A stretch of 64,000 bases of DNA from Mucilaginibacter sp. (GTDB lineage Bacteria; Bacteroidota; Bacteroidia; Sphingobacteriales; Sphingobacteriaceae), in NCBI RefSeq assembly GCF_028288185.1, contig NZ_JAQBOF010000029.1, positions 62,001 through 126,000 on the forward strand. Direction: 5' to 3'. The position numbers and the translations under genes are program-made. Position 1 is the first letter of the stretch. Each line of letters begins with the position of its first letter. Shown in pieces: positions 8,878 to 18,306 of this stretch. The notes under the pieces were generated by a model. The model saw only the letters and a list, made by a program, of their open reading frames with translations, had not been told where the DNA came from and searched no databases.

Positions 8878-9891
8878 ATGTTAACAGTAGTAATTATCTT
8901 CCTGTTCTTCGCTATACTGTTGTACTTCCTGTTAGGGGGTGCCGATTTTGGCGCAGGCATTATTGAGCTCTTTACATCAGACGATAATAAACACCGCACA
9001 CGCAGCACCATGTACCAGGCCATTGGCCCTATTTGGGAAGCGAACCACATGTGGCTCATCATCGCGGTAGTAATTATGTTTGTGGGTTTCCCGGATATTT
9101 ATAGCAAGATGTGTACTTACCTGCATATCCCGTTATTGTTAATGCTATTAGGGATTATCGCGCGGGGTACGGCTTTTGCTTTCCGCAATTATGATGCTAT
9201 TAAAGGCGAGCGCACCCAAATGGTGTATAATAACATATTTGTTTATTCCAGTTTTTTAACGCCACTATTTTTGGGGATCATTGCCGGCAGCGCCATATCA
9301 CGCCAAATTGATTTTGAAGCAACCGACTTCCTTACAGCCTATGTATTTAGTTGGTTCAATTGGTTCTCTATCGCGGTAGGTTTATTTACTGTTGCACTCT
9401 GCGGATTCTTAGCTTCCATATATTTAATTGGCGAAGCCGATGACGATTTTGACGTTAAACGTTTTATAAAAAAGGCAAAAGTGCTTAATGCCATTGCATT
9501 TTTTTGTGGTGGGCTGGTTTTTTTAGCTGCCGAAACTCTAAACATCCATATGGCGCACTGGATATTTGGTAACCGGGTTAGTTTAACCGCAGTAATTGCC
9601 GCATCAATATCATTGGTATTACTTTGGATGAGCATCAGCAAAGGCAGAAAGCAGATGCCACGCATTTTTGCCGCGTTCCAGGTGAGTATGATATTGCTAT
9701 CTGTGGGTTATACTCATTATCCTAATTTTATTATGGGCAAGAATGGTAAGAACTTATCGCTGTTAACGGATCACGCTACCACAAAAACTATAGACGACTT
9801 AGCAATAGCTTTATTAATTGGCAGTCTGTTTATACTGCCGGCATTATCTTATTTATTCTATAGTTTCAGGGGTAAAAACAGTCATGAATAG
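8878..9891 (+). CDS. cydB: Cytochrome bd oxidase subunit II
   Basis: This 337-residue integral membrane protein is the structural partner of CydA. It begins with a hydrophobic helix and has the family motif LLGGADFGAGI near residue 20 and a GPIWEANHMWLI segment, both conserved in CydB. The ATG at 8878 is chosen because it puts the first membrane helix directly at the N-terminus. A longer reading from a TTG at 8815 would add 21 residues, but these codons are the palindromic repeat and look non-coding. The gene ends 210 bp before a hairpin terminator. Confidence 0.93.
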   Translation: MLTVVIIFLFFAILLYFLLGGADFGAGIIELFTSDDNKHRTRSTMYQAIGPIWEANHMWLIIAVVIMFVGFPDIYSKMCTYLHIPLLLMLLGIIARGTAFAFRNYDAIKGERTQMVYNNIFVYSSFLTPLFLGIIAGSAISRQIDFEATDFLTAYVFSWFNWFSIAVGLFTVALCGFLASIYLIGEADDDFDVKRFIKKAKVLNAIAFFCGGLVFLAAETLNIHMAHWIFGNRVSLTAVIAASISLVLLWMSISKGRKQMPRIFAAFQVSMILLSVGYTHYPNFIMGKNGKNLSLLTDHATTKTIDDLAIALLIGSLFILPALSYLFYSFRGKNSHE

Positions 9892-10100
9892 GGTAAAATA
9901 AGGTGAATTTACGCAGCTATGGTATTATTATCTGGCGTACCAAAACGCGGGTCTTATAAAAGCATGTACCAAACTGTATCATGAGATCGGATTCCTAAAA
10001 TCAACTCTTTTATTATCAATATATTACAAACGCAGGTGTATCAAAGCGTATCACTGGCACACCCACAGGTTGGTACACTTGCAAATTGCTTTATAATAGC

Positions 10101-10130
10101 AAAAGCGCCCCGATACATCGGGACGCTTTT
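10101..10130. terminator. Bidirectional hairpin between cydB and GH92 genes
   Basis: AAAAGCGCCCCGAT (10101-10114) pairs with ATCGGGACGCTTTT (10117-10130) with one mismatch. It sits between convergent genes. The remainder of the 261-bp gap shows no coding sequence. Confidence 0.75.
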
Positions 10131-10152
10131 GTTGTTATCGTTATCTGTCGAT

Positions 10153-12324
10153 CTACTTAGTTGCAATAGCTATCGTACCACCGTTCCTAAATAGATCGTG
10201 CGATACAAATATGTCTTTGCTAATATTTCCATTTACTTTTATAGAGGTCATGGCCCTGCCCTTTCCTGGCTTGGTTATGGTGATGTATTTACCGTTGCTG
10301 GTTCTCCACTTCACCTCGTCAAAAAGCGGAACGGTCACCAAATATTCCGGATCTGTTGGTGAAACCGGGTATAAACCTAATGCACTAAACACATACCATG
10401 CAGACATCTCGCCTGCATCATCCATACCGGCAAGCTCGATGCCTCTCGGGCCCATGCCATATAAGTTGTTCAATATGTTATCTAACACCTTTTGTGTTTT
10501 CTCTGGCTTGCCTATAAATGTATAGGCAAAAGGCGCTTCATGATCCGGCTGGTTACCCTGACAATACTGGCCTATAAAGGTTTCAATATTACGGGCAATG
10601 TATTTAGGGTTCCATGGTATGCTGAATAGGGAATCCAATTTGGCCTCAAATGGTTTTGGGCCGCCGTATAACGCGATTAATCCTGGCATATCATGCGGTG
10701 CAAAGAATGACACCTGCCACGCGTTTGCTTCGCGATACATGTACTCATAATATGGGTATTGTGGGTTAAAATTTTTAACCCAGCTACCATCTTCTAACCT
10801 GCCCTGCATAAAGTTATTAGCCTTATTAAACACATTCTTATAGTTTTTAGAGCGGGCCATTAATATCCTGTAATTGGCAGTATCGCCTAACTTTTTAGCT
10901 ATCTGGGCAACCGAATAATCATCATAAGAATACTCTAAAGTTTTAGATACGCCAGCTGTACCTTTTGCTGTTGTGGTTGGATTGGCAAGATCCGGATCAG
11001 GAATATAACCCTTCTCTAAATACGGAGCAAGATATTGCCTCCCGCCACCGCGTTGGTTGGTAGGCGGTACATTAGCATTGTTTAACAGTATTTTATAAGT
11101 GCCTTTAATATCAAAGTTATCAATACCCCTTAAATAAGCCCCGGCAATTGATGATGCACCATGATCGCCATGAAAAAAAGTGGGGATATACCCGGTCTTG
11201 TCACCTTTATCTTTTAATGATTTAATAACGTTAAGCGTAACATCCGGACTAACCAGTTCTAACAGCACATCTTTATTACGGTAGGTATCCCATAAAGACG
11301 GTTCAGTATAATAAGCTATACCGGTATTAACTACATTCTTTTTAATGTCTGTAAAATCGCCATTTACATCACTTCGTAATACAGGCCATAAAAATGATCT
11401 GTAAAAGCAAGAATACAACATGGTTTTTTGTTTTTCAGTTCCGCCTTTTACCTCTATGGATGATAATAAAGTTTCCCAGGTTTGATTAGCTTCTTTGCGG
11501 ATAACATCAAACGTTTTGCCGCCTATTTCTTTCTCCAGATTTTGCTTCGCGTTGGCTGTGCTTACAAATGAGAATCCAATTTTAAGTTCAACCGGGCCTG
11601 TAGTGCCATTAGCTAAATGAACTATGGCATAACCTGTCTTCTCCCCTTCATCCTTCTTTTCTAACTTATCAATTTTATTATTTAAGATGCCATAGAAGTA
11701 GATATTTTCGCCACCTTGAAAGCCTTTTATAGCACGGTCTCCGTCTTGTTCAATATTCCAGGTTGTTACACGGCTAAGCGCTTTAGACAAGTCAAAAAGT
11801 ATCTGTTTATCAGTATTATTTTTGTATTCATATTTATAATAGCCACACCTTAAAGTTGATGTAATGCTAACATTTACCTTATAGTCATCCAAATAAACCT
11901 GGTAAAAACCCGGCGAAGAACTTTCATTTTTATGCGAAAATCTGGAACCAAATACTGCACCCGGATTTGACATTGGCAGGATTGGCACGTTACCAAAATT
12001 CCAATGCCCTTTATTGGTATGACTGAAACCCACTATAATAGAATCCTCATACTCATATCCCGCACCTGCAGGCTGATATTTAGTCATCGGGCTTACCTGC
12101 ACCATTGCATTTGGCAATGAACTACCAGGGAATGTAAGCCCCGACCATGGCCGCCAGTTTTTGGGCGCCACATAGCCAAGCAATTTAGGGTCTGCTACGG
12201 CCTCTGTACCCACAAAAGTGTTTACATATTTGGTATGAGCTGATGTTGTTTGACTTTTACTTGCGGTTGAGGCAAGCAGCAAAATCATAACAATATTTAA
12301 AATATTTTTAATTGAGGCTTTCAT
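10153..12324 (-). CDS. GH92 family alpha-mannosidase
   Basis: This 723-residue protein has a signal peptide (cleavage probably after about residue 24) and the GH92 plan: an N-terminal beta-sandwich starting YVNTFVGTEA and an (alpha/alpha)6 domain. The late motif GMDDAGEMSAWYVFSALGLY (about residues 633-652) is the GH92 signature; family members use Asp residues here with calcium for inverting hydrolysis of alpha-mannosides. The usual form is GNDDCGQMSAWY, so the G-M and A-G-E changes are mild variations. It would trim alpha-mannosyl residues in the periplasm or at the cell surface. It is convergent with cydB and divergent from the outer membrane protein gene at 12509. Confidence 0.93.
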   Translation of the reverse strand: MKASIKNILNIVMILLLASTASKSQTTSAHTKYVNTFVGTEAVADPKLLGYVAPKNWRPWSGLTFPGSSLPNAMVQVSPMTKYQPAGAGYEYEDSIIVGFSHTNKGHWNFGNVPILPMSNPGAVFGSRFSHKNESSSPGFYQVYLDDYKVNVSITSTLRCGYYKYEYKNNTDKQILFDLSKALSRVTTWNIEQDGDRAIKGFQGGENIYFYGILNNKIDKLEKKDEGEKTGYAIVHLANGTTGPVELKIGFSFVSTANAKQNLEKEIGGKTFDVIRKEANQTWETLLSSIEVKGGTEKQKTMLYSCFYRSFLWPVLRSDVNGDFTDIKKNVVNTGIAYYTEPSLWDTYRNKDVLLELVSPDVTLNVIKSLKDKGDKTGYIPTFFHGDHGASSIAGAYLRGIDNFDIKGTYKILLNNANVPPTNQRGGGRQYLAPYLEKGYIPDPDLANPTTTAKGTAGVSKTLEYSYDDYSVAQIAKKLGDTANYRILMARSKNYKNVFNKANNFMQGRLEDGSWVKNFNPQYPYYEYMYREANAWQVSFFAPHDMPGLIALYGGPKPFEAKLDSLFSIPWNPKYIARNIETFIGQYCQGNQPDHEAPFAYTFIGKPEKTQKVLDNILNNLYGMGPRGIELAGMDDAGEMSAWYVFSALGLYPVSPTDPEYLVTVPLFDEVKWRTSNGKYITITKPGKGRAMTSIKVNGNISKDIFVSHDLFRNGGTIAIATK

Positions 12325-12423
12325 TATTAAAGGGATTTATTGGTGACTCAAATATATATAATACCCCTACCCGTATCCTTTTATGTTAAAAATGTTACGG
12401 GGAATTAGGGCGTATAAAACGCC

Positions 12424-12454
12424 ATATATCATTGTTATTAAATACTTTTAGAAA
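12424..12454 (+). promoter_or_regulatory. Promoter block shared by the two tandem beta-barrel genes, copy 1
   Basis: This 31-bp block, containing TATTAAATACTTTTAG, matches 15364-15394 at 26 of 31 positions. TACTTTTA is close to the TAnnTTTG box. It lies 55 bp before the start at 12509. Confidence 0.5.
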
Positions 12455-12508
12455 GTTAACCAATTAACCAAACTATTTATTGCCACACCAAGGCTACCTA
12501 GTTGCATA

Positions 12509-15229
12509 ATGAACAAATTTGTTGCATTTTTTATCCTTTCGTTGTTGTTTGCATCGACAGCATTTGCCCAAAGTAAAGCATCTATAAAGGGTATTGTTGC
12601 TGATTCGTTATCGGGTGGGCCGTTAGAGCATGCCACTGTTGCGGTTATCAACTCAAAAGACACCACGCTTATTTCTTATACCATCAGCCAAAAAGATGGT
12701 GGCTTTAAACTCACAGGTATCCCTACTAACAGGGATACTAAATTGATCATATCATTTATGGGTTATAATACCCTTAGGGTTAAGCTTGCCCTTAAACCAG
12801 GCGAAATAAAAGATCTGGGCGAGTTACTAATTGCTGCAAAAACCCTCAATGAAATAGTGGTAAGAGCCGAAAGGTCGCCTATTGTAATGAAGAAAGACAC
12901 GATAGAATTTAATACCGAGACTTTTAAAACCAGGCCAAACGCTATAGTTGAAGACCTTTTGCGGTTATTACCTGGTGTACAGGTAAATTATGACGGAGCC
13001 ATATTTGTTAATGGCAAAGAGATAAGCAAACTATTAATTGACGGTAAACGTTTTTTTGGTGACGACCCGAGGGTAGCCACTAAAAACCTTGATGCCGATA
13101 TGCTTGATAAAATACAGGTTTATGATGACCGCGAGAATGACCCCGACCATAAATTGAGCGAGACGGAGGTTGGAAAGATCATCAACCTTAAAATGAAAAG
13201 CAAAATAAAGAAAAGCACGATGGGTAAAATATATGGTGGCGCAGGCTCGCGGGGCCGGTACGAGGCCGGGGGTATATTAAGTAACTTTAGGGATACGTTA
13301 CAAATTAGTTTTATTGGCCTGGCCAATAACCTAAATAAAACCGGCTTTTCATCTAGCGAGCTTTACACTATGGGCGGGTTTGACCGTTCTGGTGGCACCC
13401 AAACATGGGACGGCACATTTGGCGGGCCGGGATGGGGAGGTATTGAAAGTGTTACTTCCGGAGGGATAAACATCAACAATAATTATGGCGAAAAACTAAA
13501 GCTTAACCTTAACTATTTTTACACCAACACTATACGCAATAACGACAGCAAATCTTCAATTCAACAAACAATTAGCAAAACTGTAATTAATTCCGCGTCA
13601 CTATATAGTTCGCGGCGTGATGAGAAAAAACATGCAATTAGTGGGTTGGTGGAATGGATACCAGATACTATTAAGCGAATTAGATATGAACCCAGGGTTA
13701 GTATTAGCCCGCAGATGAATATATCCGACAATAACGCACATTCCTTTAATACACAACTACCTAAAATAACCAGCACCCTTAGCAATAGTTCATCAGATAT
13801 AATCAATAACGCATTTTCGCATACCTTTATGTTTTACCATAAGTTGGGGAAAAAAGGCAGGTCTATTACTATAAATCACTCCTTATCGTTAACCAAAGCA
13901 GGATCAGAAGATCTTAACTATTATAATTTAACCTCATATGTATCGGCAGTTAAGTCGCAGATAATAGACAGGTCTACCGATAATAATTCACTAAACAACT
14001 CGGCTGATCTATTAATAACCTATAACCAACCAATAAGCTCGAAATTAACCGGCGAGTTTTTTTTTAGCTCAAGATATCTTAATACATTAAACAAAGGGTT
14101 AGTCTATGATAAAGACCCGATATCAGGATCTTATGATCTATTGTCTTTTACATTAAGCAAAAATCTAACCCGCTACCTGTTTGTACAAAACTTTAAACCG
14201 CAATTCAGTTATCAGCTTAACCAAAAAACAACTATCAGATTAGGAGTTGGCATTGAAAATCAATTCGTTAAAAATGAATTTAATATAAGCACCGCCAAGA
14301 ATATCGAAAAGAAATATTATGTCTTTCTCCCTGCATTTAGCATGAGCGGAAAAGGGTACTCTATTAATTACAGCGAGTCTCTTGATCAGCCGTCAATTGA
14401 TCAAATGCAGCCAATCGTCAGAATTTATAGCCAACTATACAAAACTACCGGCAACCCTAACTTAGAGCCCGGCAGGAGTCATAATTTTAGTTTTAACTAT
14501 TACAATTATAACTATGACAAACAGCTAAACACTAATTTTAATACCGGCATTACGCTAACCAATAATACAGTTATAGCTATTACTACCATTGATTCTGTTG
14601 GGGCCAGAACCGCAACTTATGTAAACAGGAATAATGCTATAAGCGCCTATTTCAGCGGTAACATAGGCAAACAATTTAAGAAAACCCAGAAATGGCAAAT
14701 CGGTGTAAGCACAAACTTCAACGGTAATTTTAACCGCAGGGCATTCTTTCTTAATACAGACGAGGGCTTGCAGTCTACCTACAACTTAAACGCGCTGCAA
14801 AACATCAACTTCAATTATAATTCGACTATTAGTTTTAACACAAACTATAGTCTCCTCGCATCACTTACAAAATACAAGAACGTAAACTTCGCCTCTGTAA
14901 GTACTTTAAAGCATACTGTTGGCACTGATGTTAGCATCAGATGGCCCAACAGGGTTGTTTTTGATGCCAGATACGGTTATAGTTTTAATCCGGAGGCGAC
15001 ACCGGGTTTCCCAAAATCATCTAACATTGTAAACCTTGCGGTTACGCTATTAATGCTAAAGAAAGACAGAGCCCAGTTAAAATTATCGGTTTACGATCTT
15101 TTAGATCAAAACATATCGGTAACACGCACTGCAAACAATAATGCAATTACCACAACCGAACAGCAAATATTAAAACGATATTTCCTCATCAATTATCAGT
15201 ACAAGCTTAGCGTTTATAAGTCCAAGTAA
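12509..15229 (+). CDS. Outer membrane beta-barrel protein with CarboxypepD_reg-like N-terminus, copy 1
   Basis: This 906-residue protein has a signal peptide ending FAQ (residue 21), then a carboxypeptidase-regulatory-like beta-sandwich (about 25-110). A plug-like region with NEIVVRAERSPIVMKKDTIE and LLRLLPGVQV follows (about 115-215), and then a long C-terminal beta-barrel of alternating strands. It ends with an aromatic strand (YQYKLSVYKSK). It resembles TonB-dependent receptors but belongs to the OMP_b-brl_3 type rather than SusC, and no SusD partner follows. It probably moves or binds a ligand at the outer membrane; the ligand is unknown. A close paralogue follows 199 bp downstream. Confidence 0.85.
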   Translation: MNKFVAFFILSLLFASTAFAQSKASIKGIVADSLSGGPLEHATVAVINSKDTTLISYTISQKDGGFKLTGIPTNRDTKLIISFMGYNTLRVKLALKPGEIKDLGELLIAAKTLNEIVVRAERSPIVMKKDTIEFNTETFKTRPNAIVEDLLRLLPGVQVNYDGAIFVNGKEISKLLIDGKRFFGDDPRVATKNLDADMLDKIQVYDDRENDPDHKLSETEVGKIINLKMKSKIKKSTMGKIYGGAGSRGRYEAGGILSNFRDTLQISFIGLANNLNKTGFSSSELYTMGGFDRSGGTQTWDGTFGGPGWGGIESVTSGGININNNYGEKLKLNLNYFYTNTIRNNDSKSSIQQTISKTVINSASLYSSRRDEKKHAISGLVEWIPDTIKRIRYEPRVSISPQMNISDNNAHSFNTQLPKITSTLSNSSSDIINNAFSHTFMFYHKLGKKGRSITINHSLSLTKAGSEDLNYYNLTSYVSAVKSQIIDRSTDNNSLNNSADLLITYNQPISSKLTGEFFFSSRYLNTLNKGLVYDKDPISGSYDLLSFTLSKNLTRYLFVQNFKPQFSYQLNQKTTIRLGVGIENQFVKNEFNISTAKNIEKKYYVFLPAFSMSGKGYSINYSESLDQPSIDQMQPIVRIYSQLYKTTGNPNLEPGRSHNFSFNYYNYNYDKQLNTNFNTGITLTNNTVIAITTIDSVGARTATYVNRNNAISAYFSGNIGKQFKKTQKWQIGVSTNFNGNFNRRAFFLNTDEGLQSTYNLNALQNINFNYNSTISFNTNYSLLASLTKYKNVNFASVSTLKHTVGTDVSIRWPNRVVFDARYGYSFNPEATPGFPKSSNIVNLAVTLLMLKKDRAQLKLSVYDLLDQNISVTRTANNNAITTTEQQILKRYFLINYQYKLSVYKSK

Positions 15230-15244
15230 TTTTCAAAGAAACGA

Positions 15245-15266
15245 TACTCAAATCATGATTTGAGTA
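15245..15266. repeat. 22-bp perfect palindrome after the first beta-barrel gene
   Basis: TACTCAAATC-ATGATTTGAGTA is perfectly self-complementary. It lies 16 bp after the stop of the first beta-barrel gene, with no following T-run, so a protein site or cruciform is as likely as a terminator. Confidence 0.6.
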
Positions 15267-15363
15267 GATGCGCCAGCGCAAAAAAATTTCTTTTATTTCA
15301 AATGCAACTATGATGCGACTCTGTATTGAAATTGTTACCACGATTTAACATTTGAAAGCGCAG

Positions 15364-15394
15364 ATATATGATCGCTATTATATACTTTTAAAAA
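15364..15394 (+). promoter_or_regulatory. Promoter block shared by the two tandem beta-barrel genes, copy 2
   Basis: This is the second copy of the block at 12424-12454, containing TATTATATACTTTTA. It lies 35 bp before the start at 15429. It shows that the regulatory region was duplicated with the gene or is kept by selection. Confidence 0.5.
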
Positions 15395-15428
15395 TCACAA
15401 CCACCAATTGACTAAACCTTAACTATTA

Positions 15429-18161
15429 ATGCACACAACCTCTACCTCTTACACAAGCAAAGCACTTATTTTTATAGCTTTCTTATTAATTTCATCTGTT
15501 GCCTTTGCTCAAAACAAGGCCTCTGTTAAGGGCAGTATTTTAGATTCTGCTTTAAAAGCACCTATAGAACACGCTACTGTCGCTATTGTTAATGCAAAAG
15601 ACACCTCACTCATCTCTTACACGGTAACCCAAAAAGATGGTTCGTTTAGGCTTTCGGGCATACCTACTGATGTGGGTACAAAATTAATTATATCAACAAT
15701 GGGTTATGGTACTTTCAGGAAGACATTAGTGTTTAAGCCCGGCGAAAATAAAAACACAGGCCCGATATATTTAACAATCAGAACATTAAATGAGATAACT
15801 ATAAAAGGCGCAAGATCGCCGGTAGTGATTAAAAAAGATACGTTAGAATTTAATACCGAAGCCTTTAAAACCCGTCCAAATGCGGTTGTTGAAGACTTGT
15901 TACGATTGCTGCCCGGCATACAAATAAATATGGATGGCTCTATATTAGTTAACGGCCAGGCGGTAAGCAAGTTGTTGATAGGTGGAAAGCGTTTTTTTGG
16001 ATCAGACCCTACCGTGGGAACCAAAAACCTGGATGCCGACCTGGTTGACAAGGTACAAGTATACGATGATCGCGAAGAAGACCCAGATCATAAATTAACA
16101 AATATAGAGGTGGGTAAGATCATTAATTTGATCATGAAAAGTAAGATCAAGAAAAGCACCATTGGTAAAATATATGCCGGCGGCGGGACCAGGGGCCGAT
16201 ACGAAGGCGGCGGTATAATAAGCACATTCAGGGATACACTACAAATAAGCCTAATAGGCCTTGCAAATAATCTAAATAAGACCGGGTTTTCATCGAGCGA
16301 GCTGTACTCTATGGGTGGCTTTAACCGTTCTGGCGGAAGCCAGCAATATGATGGCACCTTTGGCGGACCACGCCAAGCAGGGTTGGAAAGAGTGATATCA
16401 GGAGGATTTAATATCAATAACGATTACGGAAAGAAATTAAAAACCAACCTGATGTATTTTTATACAAACTCTGTAAAAGATTTTAGCACCAAAACATTTA
16501 ATCAACAAACACTTGATCAAACATTACTCAGTACTTTAAACTCAAATACATCGCAAGGCAAGCAACAAAAACATACGGCAACTACCTTAATAGATTGGGT
16601 ACCTGACACGACAAAGCGCCTTAGATTTACCGCAAACATGACTATTACACCTACAAACAATACAGGCAACGGTACCACTAACACTTATAATAACCAAACA
16701 CCTAAAATAACCGACCTTCTAAGTAACTCATCCAGCAAAGGATTAGCCAAGGAGTTTTCTGATGATTTAATGTACTACACGAAGCTAAAGAAACAAGGCG
16801 CGTCTATTACTATAGGGCAATCATTTTTGATGCGAAATGGCGGCTCTAATGATTATAATTTTAATAGTTTAACTTCATACATAACCTCAATTAACTCATC
16901 GGTATTAGATCGCTTAGCTGATAATTCGTCTACCTATTACCTGGCCGGTTTGTATTTAACTTATAATACTCCTTTCACCAAAAAACTAAGTAATGAGTTT
17001 TTCGTGAACAGCAGGTATTGGGCACAGTCAAACGCGGTGTCAACCTATGATAAAAACATAGCGTCCGGTTTATATGACCAGTTTTTGCCCGACCAAAGTA
17101 ATAACCTAGAAAAATATACATTTATACAAAACATAAAAAATACGTTGAGTTATGATATCGCTAAACAAACAACACTAAAAGTTGGTGCTGACCTGGAGAT
17201 CCAATACGTAAAATATAAATTCAACGCCAATATTAAAGATGTTACTAACCGATATTATTATGTTTTCCCGGTATTAAGGCTTAACGCACAAAGTTTTAAT
17301 ATTAACTATGTTGAGTATCTAACCCATCCCGAACCGAACCAGATGCAGCCAATAACCAAGCAGATAAGCCCTGTTGAAACATTGACCGGTAATCCTGATC
17401 TGGTGCCCGTACACGAACATATTTTATACTTCAATTATTATGGCGGCAACCGGGACAAGCAACTTTATGTAAACCTTAACAGCAGCATTAACTTAACAAG
17501 CAATAACATTGTACAAAGCTCAACAAAAGATCCAAACGGACTGATAACGTCAACTTATGAAAACAAAAACAATGGATGGAATGCAAATTTTAATGTCAAT
17601 GTGAATAAACAATTTAAAAAAACTCAGAAATGGAAATTCAGTTTAAATCAGGCCTTTTATAGTCGTTATGGCCAACAAACTTTTTTCTTTAACGGGGATG
17701 AAGGTGTCCAGCGTAATGTTTTTTTAACTGGTGTAGAAGGCATTGGTGTAAATTATAATTCAATTATAAACTTAAATACCACATATTACCTTAATGCAGC
17801 CCTGTCCAGATATATTGGGGTTAATTACGCGCCGGTTAATACGGTAAGGCAAAGGGTACTTACAGTCGCATCAATCACGTGGCCCAAAAATTTTATTTTC
17901 GATGCGCAATATCAATATGATTATAACCCACAAGCCGCGCCCGGATTTTCCAAATCAGTAAACGTGGTTAACCTGGCTGTGTCTGTTTTAATGATGAAAC
18001 AAAACCGGGGGCAGTTAAAACTATCTGTGTATGATCTTTTTAATCAAAACACTTCTATATACCGTTTTGCGGCAAATAATTCCATCACAAATATAGAAGA
18101 GCAAATATTAAAGCGCTATTTCTTTATAACTTACCAGTATAAAATAAACTCTCACAAGTAA
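15429..18161 (+). CDS. Outer membrane beta-barrel protein with CarboxypepD_reg-like N-terminus, copy 2
   Basis: This 910-residue protein is a paralogue of its upstream neighbour across its whole length. Shared landmarks include the signal peptide ending FAQN, the KDTLEFNTEAFKTRPNAVVE stretch, LLRLLPGIQI, DDREEDPDHKL, and the C-terminal QILKRYF. The N-terminal regulatory-like and plug-like parts are much more alike than the barrel strands and loops, as expected if the ligands differ. It has its own upstream promoter block. It is followed after 145 bp by the sugar dehydrogenase gene on the same strand, which may be functionally linked. The ligand is unknown. Confidence 0.85.
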   Translation: MHTTSTSYTSKALIFIAFLLISSVAFAQNKASVKGSILDSALKAPIEHATVAIVNAKDTSLISYTVTQKDGSFRLSGIPTDVGTKLIISTMGYGTFRKTLVFKPGENKNTGPIYLTIRTLNEITIKGARSPVVIKKDTLEFNTEAFKTRPNAVVEDLLRLLPGIQINMDGSILVNGQAVSKLLIGGKRFFGSDPTVGTKNLDADLVDKVQVYDDREEDPDHKLTNIEVGKIINLIMKSKIKKSTIGKIYAGGGTRGRYEGGGIISTFRDTLQISLIGLANNLNKTGFSSSELYSMGGFNRSGGSQQYDGTFGGPRQAGLERVISGGFNINNDYGKKLKTNLMYFYTNSVKDFSTKTFNQQTLDQTLLSTLNSNTSQGKQQKHTATTLIDWVPDTTKRLRFTANMTITPTNNTGNGTTNTYNNQTPKITDLLSNSSSKGLAKEFSDDLMYYTKLKKQGASITIGQSFLMRNGGSNDYNFNSLTSYITSINSSVLDRLADNSSTYYLAGLYLTYNTPFTKKLSNEFFVNSRYWAQSNAVSTYDKNIASGLYDQFLPDQSNNLEKYTFIQNIKNTLSYDIAKQTTLKVGADLEIQYVKYKFNANIKDVTNRYYYVFPVLRLNAQSFNINYVEYLTHPEPNQMQPITKQISPVETLTGNPDLVPVHEHILYFNYYGGNRDKQLYVNLNSSINLTSNNIVQSSTKDPNGLITSTYENKNNGWNANFNVNVNKQFKKTQKWKFSLNQAFYSRYGQQTFFFNGDEGVQRNVFLTGVEGIGVNYNSIINLNTTYYLNAALSRYIGVNYAPVNTVRQRVLTVASITWPKNFIFDAQYQYDYNPQAAPGFSKSVNVVNLAVSVLMMKQNRGQLKLSVYDLFNQNTSIYRFAANNSITNIEEQILKRYFFITYQYKINSHK

Positions 18162-18306
18162 GAATAATAGCGCTATTTAGCTCTGGTTATTACCTATCAT
18201 GTTGAAAACATTATAGTTGCTTTACTACCATGTTTAATTGTAAATTGGTAAAATTGCAATAAAACCTAAGTTAAAGTCTGTTAAACCAATTAAAATTCCT
18301 TTTTTC

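Noticed and set aside
9892..10100. Possible gene remnant in the cydB-GH92 gap
   Set aside because: I checked the frames briefly and saw no recognisable protein text; only a terminator hairpin is supported.
12509..18161. SusC/SusD-type polysaccharide utilisation locus
   Set aside because: The barrels are of the OMP_b-brl_3 kind and no SusD-like lipoprotein gene follows either.
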